Assembly (NCBI GenBank): GCA_964440345.1 | Contig: CAYTSA010000030.1 | Location: 1-37,497, forward strand | Length of the DNA stretch: 37,497 nt | Source of the DNA: CAYTSA01 sp964440345 | Lineage (GTDB): Bacteria > Desulfobacterota > Desulfovibrionia > Desulfovibrionales > Desulfovibrionaceae | Reading direction: 5' to 3' | Part shown: one piece after another, positions 17,606 through 27,000 of the stretch | How the letters are laid out: each line of letters opens with the position of its first letter | Numbering within the stretch: the first letter of the stretch is position 1 | The notes under the pieces: generated by a model | What the model saw: only the letters and a program-made list of their open reading frames with translations | The model's database searches: none | Told to the model about the DNA's origin: nothing | Program-made: the position numbers and the translations under genes

Positions 17606-20077
17606 ATGATAGACGACGACTCAGAAGCGCCTGAAAATAACTCTGTATCCGGGGGAGACAAGCGCTCCTGGAAAAGTAGAAATCTGTTCAGCTTGACAGC
17701 CGCGGCCTGGGTTCCCAACCGCTGGTCCCTGAAAATGCGCTTTCTCTATGTTACCGGCGGTCTGCTTGCCTTGGGCGTCACCTTCCAGATTCTATTCCTG
17801 GCGCTCACCTTGCATAAAGACATTGAACGCTCCGCGGCCAACAGCTTGGAGCTTATCAGGTCCCAGGCGGCGGGCAAAATTTCCCGGGCTGAAGACTACC
17901 TTCTCGCCCAGGCGCTGGCCGCGGCTTCCATGGATCAAGCCGGCCAAGCGCTGGCAACCGGCGACAGAGCCGGCCTGCACGACCTTGCCGTTCCCTTCAG
18001 CGACGGTTTGCGGCTCGGCTCCGGTTTGACCTCCTTGCATATGGGCTTCTTCGACTCCCAGGCCCAGGCAGCCTGGCTCTCGGACGACCAGGCGGCCTGG
18101 GGACAAGACAACTCTGGCGATCCCTTTGTGGCTGCTGCAGTTGCAGAACGATTGCAAAGCTCTGGCGTGTCTTTGGGCCGGCTCGGCCTGCTGCTCAAAG
18201 CCGCAGCCCCGATCATTCACAACAGCGAGCCGACCGGCGCAGTCTCCCTGTCCGTGCTCGTCATGGAGCTGCTGGAAGAGCTGAACATCCCCTCCACGGC
18301 CTGCGTCAGCATTTTGCTGCATCCCGAGCAGGCCGGCCAGCTGGCCCCGAACGCTTCCCTGCAGCCGGCGGGAGGATGGCTGCTGCACAACCGTTTCGGC
18401 TCGTCAATTTCTGAGCAACAGCGTCATTTTCTGGAAGACGTGGGTCTGCCGGGCGGTACAACCGGAGAGGCCTTTTTCACCAGCTTTCCCCTGTACAACA
18501 CCGCCGGCCAGCTTGTGGCCGCCGTGCTCATTGGCCATAACGCCGCCTTGCAATGGCAGATCATGCGCAACCGCATGTACCAGCTGGGCGGGCTTTTTGC
18601 CGCCGGCGCAGTGGTGCTTTGGTTCATACTCTACTTCAACGTCCTGCGCATTGAGAGCTTCCTCAAGCGGCTGCGGAAAATTATCGTAGCCACCCACTCA
18701 AGCGACTTTGGCGAGCGGTTTGAAACCGACCATGTGCACTGCCTGGAGTACATGCACTGCCACAACGAAGAATGCCCGGTGTACAAGGACCCCTCCCGGA
18801 TTTGCTATCTGGAGACCGGGTCCGAGGCCATATCGCCCCAATGGCGCGACACCTGTGTCTTTTTGAACAAGTACGACACGTGCAAGAGCTGCCCGGTGTA
18901 CGAGTTGCGGCGCGGGGACGAGCTATCGGAAATGCGCAATGTGGTCAACACCATGGTCCGGCTGTGGTCAAACTTTCTGAACACCACCGGCCACCTGCTG
19001 GCGTATGTGCTGCGCAAACAAGAGACCACGGGCGTGGCTCCCACGCTCAACGACGTTTCCGCCGGTTTGGAGCAAATGGCCAAGCTCACATTCTTCAGCC
19101 ACGACCTGCAAGGCGTCATGGACAAGGCCGAGGTCTACGATCAGTTGGCCTACGTGTTCGAGCACAATTTCCGCATCTCGCGCTACGTTATGTTCGAAGT
19201 GGACAATGACACCGACCGCATTTTCCTGGCGTTGGACAAGACTGAGGCCATGCCCCTGTGCAAAAAAGAAGTGCTGCTCACCTCGGAAAACTGCCGGGCC
19301 AAGCGCGTGTCTGAAGACGTCTTTTCTTTTTACAATCCTGTGCTGTGTCCCCACTTCAACTGCAACACCGACGATGACGTGCGGGTGTGCCTGCCCATGG
19401 TCATGGGCGGCCAAGTAGGCGCCATTTTCTCTTTTCTGGCGCCGCGCAGCCGTTGGGAAATACTGCGCAAGGACCTGCCCGTCATCCGCAAGTATCTGGA
19501 CGAATCCGCGCCTGTGCTCAGCTCGCTACGGCTGCTGCTGCTCACCAAGGACCAGGCCTTGCGCGACCCCCTTACCCTGTGCCACAACCGCCGCTTTCTG
19601 GACGAATTCATCGCCCAGTACGAGCCCTTGTCCGAGCGCGAAAACCGGCGGACCGGCTTCCTTATGGCGGACCTGGACTACTTCAAACAGGTCAACGACC
19701 AATATGGCCACGAAGCCGGAGACTTGGTGCTGCAGCAGGTGGTCTCCATTGTCGAGAACACCATCCGCCGCTCAGACCTGCTCATCCGCTACGGAGGCGA
19801 AGAATTCCTGGTGCTGTTGCAAGACGTGCACAACGGCATGGCCGAAAATGTGGCGGAAAAAATCCGGCTGGCCGTGGAAAACCACCGCTTCGACCTGGGC
19901 GACGGCGTGTACATCCACAAGACCATTAGTGTGGGAGTGTCCGAATACCCCCAAGACGGCAGCGCCCTGTACAAATGCATCAAGTTCGCCGACGTAGCCC
20001 TGTATGCAGCCAAAAACGCCGGCCGCAACCGGGTCAAACGCTTTAAGCAGGAAATGTGGACCGGAGAAGCGTATTAA
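17606..20077 (+). CDS. membrane diguanylate cyclase with Cys-rich linker
   Basis: The 823-residue protein has a membrane span near 45-68, a periplasmic sensor region (about 70-310), a second span (about 318-340), a cysteine-rich cytoplasmic stretch (about 376-435), a GAF-like region (about 490-640) and a C-terminal GGDEF domain (about 650-815). The active-site loop reads G730-G-E-E-F734, and an RRSD I-site lies five residues before it, so the enzyme should make c-di-GMP and be product-inhibited. The linker has about nine cysteines in patterns such as HCxxxxHCHNEECP and CKSCP, which could bind metal or a cluster or sense redox. ATG at 17606 has GAGG upstream; a TTG four codons earlier is possible. 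Confidence 0.9.
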   Translation: MIDDDSEAPENNSVSGGDKRSWKSRNLFSLTAAAWVPNRWSLKMRFLYVTGGLLALGVTFQILFLALTLHKDIERSAANSLELIRSQAAGKISRAEDYLLAQALAAASMDQAGQALATGDRAGLHDLAVPFSDGLRLGSGLTSLHMGFFDSQAQAAWLSDDQAAWGQDNSGDPFVAAAVAERLQSSGVSLGRLGLLLKAAAPIIHNSEPTGAVSLSVLVMELLEELNIPSTACVSILLHPEQAGQLAPNASLQPAGGWLLHNRFGSSISEQQRHFLEDVGLPGGTTGEAFFTSFPLYNTAGQLVAAVLIGHNAALQWQIMRNRMYQLGGLFAAGAVVLWFILYFNVLRIESFLKRLRKIIVATHSSDFGERFETDHVHCLEYMHCHNEECPVYKDPSRICYLETGSEAISPQWRDTCVFLNKYDTCKSCPVYELRRGDELSEMRNVVNTMVRLWSNFLNTTGHLLAYVLRKQETTGVAPTLNDVSAGLEQMAKLTFFSHDLQGVMDKAEVYDQLAYVFEHNFRISRYVMFEVDNDTDRIFLALDKTEAMPLCKKEVLLTSENCRAKRVSEDVFSFYNPVLCPHFNCNTDDDVRVCLPMVMGGQVGAIFSFLAPRSRWEILRKDLPVIRKYLDESAPVLSSLRLLLLTKDQALRDPLTLCHNRRFLDEFIAQYEPLSERENRRTGFLMADLDYFKQVNDQYGHEAGDLVLQQVVSIVENTIRRSDLLIRYGGEEFLVLLQDVHNGMAENVAEKIRLAVENHRFDLGDGVYIHKTISVGVSEYPQDGSALYKCIKFADVALYAAKNAGRNRVKRFKQEMWTGEAY

Positions 20078-20172
20078 AAAATTCACCGTACATGCACGCA
20101 AACGCTGCTAATTCCCGCCAATGGCGCGCCTTTTTCTGTGTATATCTGCGGCGCCTGCTATTCTTGGTACAT

Positions 20173-20961
20173 TTATTTCGGCCGCAGCGCCAGCCGGTCG
20201 CCTTCGGCAAAACAGCGCCGAAACGCCAACCCCACCACTATAACCGACGATATGGCCGTAGAGCCCACCAGCATGAGCATGACCACTATCTGGTAACGGA
20301 CCGCCTCCAGGGGGTCAGCGCCGGCCAGAATCTGCCCGGTCATCATGCCCGGAATAAAAACCACGCCCACGCCCATCATGGAGTTGATGGACGGGATCAT
20401 GCCCGCCTTTAAAGCGTCTTTGAAGGATTCTCTGCCCGCCTCGGCCGGGGAGGCGCCCAAACACAGCCGCATCTCCACTTGAGCCCGCTGGTTGCGCAGG
20501 TCGGAGAACAGCCGCTCCAGGCTTAAGGCCAGGGCGGTCATGGAGTTGCCGATAACCATGCCCCCTATGGGTAAAAAGTATTGCGGTCTCCACCATGGCT
20601 CAGCCTGCACCACCAGACCGGTCACCACCGTGGTCACCAGAAAATAGCTCACCAGCATAGCCACGAACGTGGGCATCAGATAGTCCACGTCCTTCTCCTT
20701 GACCCGGCCACGGACGATGCGCGCCGCAAAGATCACCATGACCAGGTACACGCCCAGCGACAACAGCGCCCACTCCAGGCTGAAAATGAGCTGCAGCGCG
20801 TAGCCCATGATGAACAGCTGCACAAAGGTCCGGACCGTGCCCACGGTCAGGTCCTTTTCCAGCTCCAGCTTGCGCCACAAAGACACTGCGCCGGATATGC
20901 CCACAAAAAGCAGGGCCAGGGCCAGTTGCCAGTTGCTGATGTATTCAAGACCGCCGGTCAT
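20173..20961 (-). CDS. fetB: FetB-like ABC permease
   Basis: The 262-residue membrane protein has about seven hydrophobic helices and the conserved segments FVQLFIMGYALQLIF and MMGVGVVFIPGMMTGQIL. This matches the YbbM/FetB family, which in E. coli exports iron with FetA and helps survive oxidative stress. Its ATG overlaps the fetA stop by four bases, so the two are translated together. The metal exported here is not shown by sequence. Confidence 0.88.
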   Translation of the reverse strand: MTGGLEYISNWQLALALLFVGISGAVSLWRKLELEKDLTVGTVRTFVQLFIMGYALQLIFSLEWALLSLGVYLVMVIFAARIVRGRVKEKDVDYLMPTFVAMLVSYFLVTTVVTGLVVQAEPWWRPQYFLPIGGMVIGNSMTALALSLERLFSDLRNQRAQVEMRLCLGASPAEAGRESFKDALKAGMIPSINSMMGVGVVFIPGMMTGQILAGADPLEAVRYQIVVMLMLVGSTAISSVIVVGLAFRRCFAEGDRLALRPK

Positions 20962-21629
20962 GCGGATTCCTCCTGCAATTTGTTGTTTGCAAGCGTAAGG
21001 ACACGGTGCGCGCAGCCAGGTTCATAACGAGTGTGGCTGATCATGAGAACGGCGATGGATTGCTGCGTATTCAGCTCCTCGGCCGCCTGTTCCACCATTT
21101 TGGCGCTTTCGGCGTCCAGGGCGCTGGCGGGCTCGTCCATGAGCAGCACCCGGGGCTTGAGCAACAAGGAGCGGATCAAACACAGGCGCTGCTTCTCGCC
21201 CACCGAGCAGGAGTCGGCCGCAGCGTCCAGGGTTACGTTGCGCAGCAGAAAACGGTCCAGCATCTGCTGCAGCGCCGCGTCGTCCGGCCTGGCCAAGCCG
21301 TGGTTGGCGGCAAAGGAGAAGGGCAGCAGCAGATTCTCCCGGACTGTGCCGGGAACCACGGTGGGCGTCTGCTGAATGTAGGCTGTTTCGCGCCGCAGTT
21401 GGGGCGGCGGCCAGTCCCTGACGTCTTTGCCGGCAAAGGCCACGACCCCCCTGGCTGGTTCCTCCAGCCGAATGCACAGCCGTAGCACCGTGGACTTGCC
21501 TGCGCCCGAGGGCCCGCGCAGCAGCACATAGTCTCCGGCGTGCACCTGCAGCGACGCGCCTCGCAAAATGACCCTTTCCGGGCCGTAGGCAAAATCAACG
21601 CCAGCGAAAGAAAGTATTTCCTGTTTCAT
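20958..21629 (-). CDS. fetA: FetA-like ABC transporter ATPase
   Basis: The 223-residue ATPase has Walker A GPSGAGKST, a signature variant SVGEKQR and Walker B VLLMDEPASALD. With the downstream FetB-like permease it forms a small iron-export type ABC transporter. ATG at 21629 (MKQEILSF) is preceded by GGTGGAG; the frame opens seven codons earlier at 21650 without a better site. It is divergent from mutL, and a tandem repeat lies between the two. Confidence 0.88.
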   Translation of the reverse strand: MKQEILSFAGVDFAYGPERVILRGASLQVHAGDYVLLRGPSGAGKSTVLRLCIRLEEPARGVVAFAGKDVRDWPPPQLRRETAYIQQTPTVVPGTVRENLLLPFSFAANHGLARPDDAALQQMLDRFLLRNVTLDAAADSCSVGEKQRLCLIRSLLLKPRVLLMDEPASALDAESAKMVEQAAEELNTQQSIAVLMISHTRYEPGCAHRVLTLANNKLQEESA

Positions 21630-21654
21630 GCTCCACCCCCTAAAAAACAAATAC

Positions 21655-21695
21655 CGCAGATATTACGCAGATGCACGCAGATATTACGCAGATGC
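21655..21695. repeat. 21-bp tandem repeat with four CGCAGAT units
   Basis: A 20-base unit occurs at 21655-21674 and again, unchanged, at 21676-21695. Each unit holds CGCAGAT twice, so four copies lie 10-11 bases apart, about one helical turn. It sits between the divergent fetA and mutL genes. Phasing on one face of the helix would suit a DNA-binding protein; repeats of the ACGCAGAT type are also, from memory, common intergenic repeats in several phyla. Confidence 0.75.
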
Positions 21696-21770
21696 GGTTA
21701 CTCTTTGCCCGCATACCAGGCCCGCAACCAGAACTTGACAGTAGCGCGCGAAGCAACGAAATTACCCCTT

Positions 21771-23639
21771 GTGACTCCCGAGCCCCACATCCGCCCGCCC
21801 ATCCGCTTGCTGGCCGACACCCTGCGCAACCAGATTGCCGCGGGCGAAGTGGTGGAGCGGCCGGCCAGCGTGCTCAAAGAGCTGATGGAAAACAGCTTTG
21901 ACGCAGGCGCAAGCTCTGTTCACGTGCGCCTGGAGCGCGGCGGCCAGGGACTGGTCCAGGTGCAAGACAACGGCTGGGGGCTGGCGCCAGAAGAGCTGGC
22001 CCTGGCCGTAACCCGCCACGCCACCTCAAAAATCCACACTGCGGATGATCTGCTGCGCATCGCCAGCTTTGGCTTCCGCGGCGAGGCCCTGCCCTCCATC
22101 GCCTCCGTATCGATATTTCGCATAACCTCGGCTCCGCGTGGCGAGGACGGCTCGCCCGGGCCAGCCTCCTTTATCGAAGTTCAGGCCGGCCGCATCGTTG
22201 ACCAGGGCCCGGCCGCCCTGGCCGAAGGAACCCGGGTGGAAGTCCGGGATTTGTTCCAGGCCACCCCGGCCCGGTTGAAATTTCTGAAAACCGAAGCCAC
22301 TGAGGCCAAGCGCTGCGCCGACGTGTTTCTGCGTTTGGCCCTGGCCAGACTGGATGCGGGCTGCTCGCTGACCACAGTATCCAACGGCAAGGAGCGGGAA
22401 CTGCACCACTTTTACGCCGGCCAGGAACTCATCGACCGGCTGGCCGCCATGTGGCCGCCCGGCCTGGTGGAACACATGACCGCCTTTCGCTGGGAAGACA
22501 GCCGCGGCGCCGCCTGCGGCGGATTGGCCGGCAGCCCGCTCAAGGCGCAGCCCCGGGCTGACAGAATGCTCTTTTACGTTAACGGCCGGCCCGTGCAGGA
22601 CCGGCTGCTCATGCGCGCCGCCCAGGACGCTTACGCCGGCCGCCTGCTGAAAAAAGAATACCCCCAACTGGCCCTGTTCCTGACCCTGGACCCGGCCGAC
22701 GTGGACGTCAACGCCCATCCGGCCAAGACCGAAGTCCGCTTCCGGGATGAGCGGTCTGTCTTTTCCCTTGTCCGCCGGGCCGTGCTGCAAGCGCTGGACA
22801 GCGGCGGGGGCTTTGCGCCTGCGCCCCCTGGTCCCGCCGCCGCCCCCTGGGCCGAGGCCGGGCCCACCCTGGACCCTTTGGCCAGACCCTCTCGGGCCCG
22901 GGAACAGGAAGTGGCTTTGCCTCTGCGGCCGTCTCCCCGTCCCCAGCCGCGCACATTCCCTGACCGGCCGCACGTGGCCGAGGCCGCAGGCGCGCTGCTG
23001 CCGCCGCCGGCAACGCCAGAACGGCCAGCAGCCTCTCTGAAACAGCCTGCAGACATATTTGCGCCGCCCCCCAAGCCTGGCCGCACCGCAACCCAAACCC
23101 GCTATCTGGGCTGCGTGTCGGACACGTACCTGCTGCTGCGGGATGCGAACGGAGCCTTGCTGCTGTTGGACCAGCACGCCGCCCACGAAAAAATCCTGTA
23201 CAATGCAATGCGCCGCTCGGCCCGGCGGGGCGACTCCCGGCCCCTGGCCGTGCCGCTTTCTGTTCCGCTGCACGCCAGCGAACAGGATCGGGCTCAGGAA
23301 CTATGGCCGGAACTCGCCCGCCTGGGCTTTGACCTACAGCTGGACCCCAAGGCAGGAGTTCGCGTCAACGCAGTGCCGGCCGGCTTGGAGCCGGCCAGGG
23401 CCAAAGAGTTTCTGGCCCAGGCGCTGGCCGGACAGACAGACGGGCTGGAATCTCTGTGGGCGCTCATGGCGTGCAAATCGGCCATAAAGGCGGGCCAGCC
23501 CCTGGCCGACGACGAGGCCCTGGCCCTTATCGAAACCTGGGAACAAACCGAGGACAAAGAGTACTGCCCCCACGGCCGGCCTGCAGTGCTGCGTCTCGGA
23601 GCCCGTGAGCTCGAAAAAATGTTCAAGCGCCGAGGATAA
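21771..23639 (+). CDS. mutL: DNA mismatch repair protein MutL
   Basis: The 622-residue protein has an N-terminal GHKL ATPase (about 10-330) with catalytic E37 in LKELMENSFDAG, then DNGWGL and GFRGEALPSI. A proline-rich linker (about 345-435) leads to a C-terminal dimerisation and endonuclease domain. That domain has D467-QHAAHE473, ACKSAIKAGQ and CPHGRP, all typical of nicking MutL proteins. The last glutamate expected in DQHA-x2-E-x4-E is N478. The GTG at 21771 gives the usual short N terminus; the frame is open back to 21540 but those residues run through the tandem repeat and fetA. No clear ribosome binding site precedes it. No mutS is in the window. Confidence 0.93.
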   Translation: MTPEPHIRPPIRLLADTLRNQIAAGEVVERPASVLKELMENSFDAGASSVHVRLERGGQGLVQVQDNGWGLAPEELALAVTRHATSKIHTADDLLRIASFGFRGEALPSIASVSIFRITSAPRGEDGSPGPASFIEVQAGRIVDQGPAALAEGTRVEVRDLFQATPARLKFLKTEATEAKRCADVFLRLALARLDAGCSLTTVSNGKERELHHFYAGQELIDRLAAMWPPGLVEHMTAFRWEDSRGAACGGLAGSPLKAQPRADRMLFYVNGRPVQDRLLMRAAQDAYAGRLLKKEYPQLALFLTLDPADVDVNAHPAKTEVRFRDERSVFSLVRRAVLQALDSGGGFAPAPPGPAAAPWAEAGPTLDPLARPSRAREQEVALPLRPSPRPQPRTFPDRPHVAEAAGALLPPPATPERPAASLKQPADIFAPPPKPGRTATQTRYLGCVSDTYLLLRDANGALLLLDQHAAHEKILYNAMRRSARRGDSRPLAVPLSVPLHASEQDRAQELWPELARLGFDLQLDPKAGVRVNAVPAGLEPARAKEFLAQALAGQTDGLESLWALMACKSAIKAGQPLADDEALALIETWEQTEDKEYCPHGRPAVLRLGARELEKMFKRRG

Positions 23640-23650
23640 CCCCGGTCTGC

Positions 23651-24016
23651 TTACGGAAACACGCCTATGCGCCGGGTGTGCCAATGTCCGTCCTTGCCAT
23701 AGAAAAGCAGCACCAGGTCCCCGGCCATATCTTCGCCGTTATATTCCACAGTGACCCGGTAGCGCACAGGCCAGGCTGACCCTCCATAGGGTCCTTTGCG
23801 CTCGCGGCCAATCTCATAGGTAAAATTCTGGGGCTCAATGCGCGCCTCCAGCTCCTGGATGTCGGTAAGCACCTCGTAAAAGCGCCACAAACCCCAGACA
23901 ATGGTTTGCTCGTCCGGGGGCCACTCAGGAACAACCGGATGGTCTTCCGCCCTGGCCGGCCCGGCCGTCACATGCAAGACACATAAGATCAGTATGCATA
24001 TCGCCCTATGACGCAT
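23651..24016 (-). CDS. small secreted protein, function unknown
   Basis: The 121-residue protein starts with a clear signal peptide (MRHRAICILILCVLHVTAG, cleavage likely after ARA at about 24). The mature part is about 97 residues with several Trp and Tyr residues and no cysteine pair. I recognise no family. ATG at 24016 has AAGGA upstream; further upstream residues in the frame are rejected because they precede the signal peptide. It ends 11 bases from the convergent mutL stop and diverges from the giant activase gene. Confidence 0.7.
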   Translation of the reverse strand: MRHRAICILILCVLHVTAGPARAEDHPVVPEWPPDEQTIVWGLWRFYEVLTDIQELEARIEPQNFTYEIGRERKGPYGGSAWPVRYRVTVEYNGEDMAGDLVLLFYGKDGHWHTRRIGVFP

Positions 24017-24078
24017 AATCTTTCCTTGGAATAGGCTCAGTGTTGCGAGACGTTGAGCCACAGTGTATATCATTGGTT

Positions 24079-27000
24079 ATGACGCAGGAACCGCAAACGG
24101 GCAAGCCGATGCAGACCCAGCCGAAAATTGAACCGGCAGCGCAATTCCGGAGACAGGACGGCGGCAACACAGACCTCCGCCAGACAGGACAAGACGCGCC
24201 GCAGACCGGGATTCCAGACGAGGCCGCCGAGGCTCTGGTCGGCCTGGACGTTGGCTCTGTCAGTGTAAAGGCCGCAGCCCTCGGCCCTGGCGGCAGGCTT
24301 GCGCACTGGGTCTATCGCCGGCACAAGGGCCGGCCCATGGAAACTGCCGCGGCTGTCATCCAAGAGCTGCTGGAGCGCTGGCCACGGGTCCGGGCGGCGG
24401 CCACGGGCGGCTCTGGCAAAGCGCTCTCCGCAGTGCTGGACATCCCCTATCACAACGAACTGCTGGCTTGCGTGGCCGGCTGCCGGTCTTTGGCGCCAGA
24501 GGCCCGGTGTATTTTTGAAATGGGCGGGGAAGACTCCAAGTTTATCCTTTTAGACGGCGACGCCGTTGCGGATTTCTCCCTCAACTCCGTCTGCGCCGCG
24601 GGCACGGGCTCGTTCCTGGACCAGCAGGCAGAGCGCATGCAGCTCTCCATTGAAAAGTTTTCCCAACTGGCGCTGGAATCCGTTTCGCCGCCGCGCATTG
24701 CCGGCCGGTGCAGCGTTTTTGCCAAGTCAGACATGATTCACCTGCAGCAGATCGCCACGCCCGTCCAGGACATTGTGGCCGGGCTCTGCTTTGCCGTGGC
24801 CCGGAATTTCCAAGGCGCCATTGTGCGCAACCGGCCTGTGCCCGAGCCTGTGGCCTTTCTGGGCGGGGTGGCTTTGAACCCGGGCATGGCCCGGGCCATG
24901 CGCGAGGTGTTTGGCCTGGAGCAGCTCATCGTACCGGCCCCGCCCACGGTGCTGGCCGCGGCCGGGGCCGCACTCAGAGCCGGCTCTGAGGCGGCGCCCC
25001 TGCGCAGAGAGACCCTGGACAAACTGCACGCCCGGCGCCGGTCCGCCGGCCAAGGCAAACGGCCGCTGGCGCCCGAAAGCGATGATTTTCGCAGCAGGCA
25101 CCTGCGCGGGCCGGACGCAGTGCGTAGCGATCTGGTCCAGGCGGCCCGGGGGACTGGCGAGCGCATCACCGGCTGGCTGGGCATTGACGTAGGCTCCATA
25201 TCGACCTGCCTGGCTGTAACCGACGACGCGGGCGAGGTGCTCTGCAAGCGCTACCTGCGAACTGCCAGCCGCCCCCTGGAGGCCTTGCGCCAGGGGTTGC
25301 TGGAACTGCAACAGGAAATAGGCCCCACCGTGGACATCCAGGGCGTGGGAACCACAGGTTCCGGTCGCTACATGATTGCCGACTTCATTGACGCCGACGT
25401 GGTCAAGAATGAAATTACCGCCCAGGCCCGGGGCGCAGCGCACATAGACCCCGAGGTGGACACCATCTTTGAAATCGGCGGCCAGGACTCCAAATACATC
25501 CAGCTCAAGGACGGGATCATCACCAACTTTGAGATGAACAAGGCCTGCGCCGCGGGCACGGGGTCGTTTCTGGAAGAACAGGCTGAGAAACTGGCCGTCT
25601 CGGTGAAAGACGAGTTCGCCGCCCTGGCCCTGGACGCCGCCTCGCCCTGCCGGCTGGGCGAGCGCTGCACCGTATTCATGGAAAATTCATTGCGCCGCCA
25701 GCTGTTCAAAGGCGCAGCCCGGGACGAGCTGCTGGCCGGGCTGGCTTATTCCATTGTAGAGAACTATCTCAACCGTGTGGTGGCTGGCCGGTCCATTGGC
25801 AAGCGGGTTTTCTTTCAAGGCGGCACGGCCTTTAACAAAGCGGTAGTCGCAGCCTTTGAAAAGCATCTGGACATGCAGATCACCGTTCCCCCGCACCACG
25901 ACAACACCGGCGCTGTGGGCATGGCCCTTATTGCCCGGGACACTGTGCGCGCCCGCGGCGAAAAATCCCGCTTCCGCGGCTTTGCGCTGGCTGAACGGCC
26001 TTACGCCCTGGCTTCTTTTGAGTGCAAGGGCTGCGACAACCGTTGCGAGATCAACACTGTGCAGGTGGAGGGCGAGGACAGGAAACTTTTCTACGGCGGC
26101 CGCTGCGAAAAATACGACATGCGCCAGGACAAGCCGGACCTGCCAGACCTTTTCGCGGCCCGGGAAGACGCCCTGGAGGCGGTCCACCAAGAACGGCTCC
26201 AAGCGTTTGCCCAGGCCGGCCGGCTTGCTCCCCTGGGCCGCATCGGCGTGCCCCGCGTCTTTTTCATGCACGAATACCTGCCCTTTTACACAGAACTGCT
26301 TTGGGAACTAGGCTTTGAGCCCGTGGTATCGCCCCGGACCACCCACGCCATAGCCAGCCTGGGTGTCAAAGCCGCCCTGGCCGACACCTGCTTTCCGATC
26401 AAGGCCGCCCTGGGGCACGCCTCCTGGTTCCAGGAGCAGAACATTGCCGCTCTTTTTGCCCCCAGCTTCGTGAACATGGCCTGGCCGGACAGCCCCTACG
26501 ATTCTGCCCAGGCCTGCCCGCTCACCCAATCCTTTCCCTATCAGCTACGGGCGGCCCTGGGCGCAGGAGCCTCGCCAATGCAGATCATTGCGCCGCCTGT
26601 GGACCTGCGGACGGGCCGCAAAGCCGCGGCCCGGGCTCTAGCCGAATCTTTGGCCCCGCTCGGCGTGAGCCGGGCCAGCGTGGACCGGGCTATGGCCCCT
26701 GCCGCAGAGGCCCAGGACCGGTTCTTTGCACAGATACAGGCCATGGGACGCCAAGCCCTGGCCGACGCGCGCAGCTCCGGCCGGCGAACCCTGATCATCA
26801 TGGGCCGGGCCTACAACGCCTTTGACCGGGCCATGAATCTGGACATACCCAAAAAACTGGCCAGCCTGAACGTGCAGGCCGTGCCCATGGACTTTTTGCC
26901 CGAGCAGGACGTGCAGGACAGCTGGCCGGAAATGTACTGGCGCTCCGGGCAGCGGCTGCTCTCCGCCGCCCGGTGCGTCGCCGCCCGGCCAGAGCTGCAC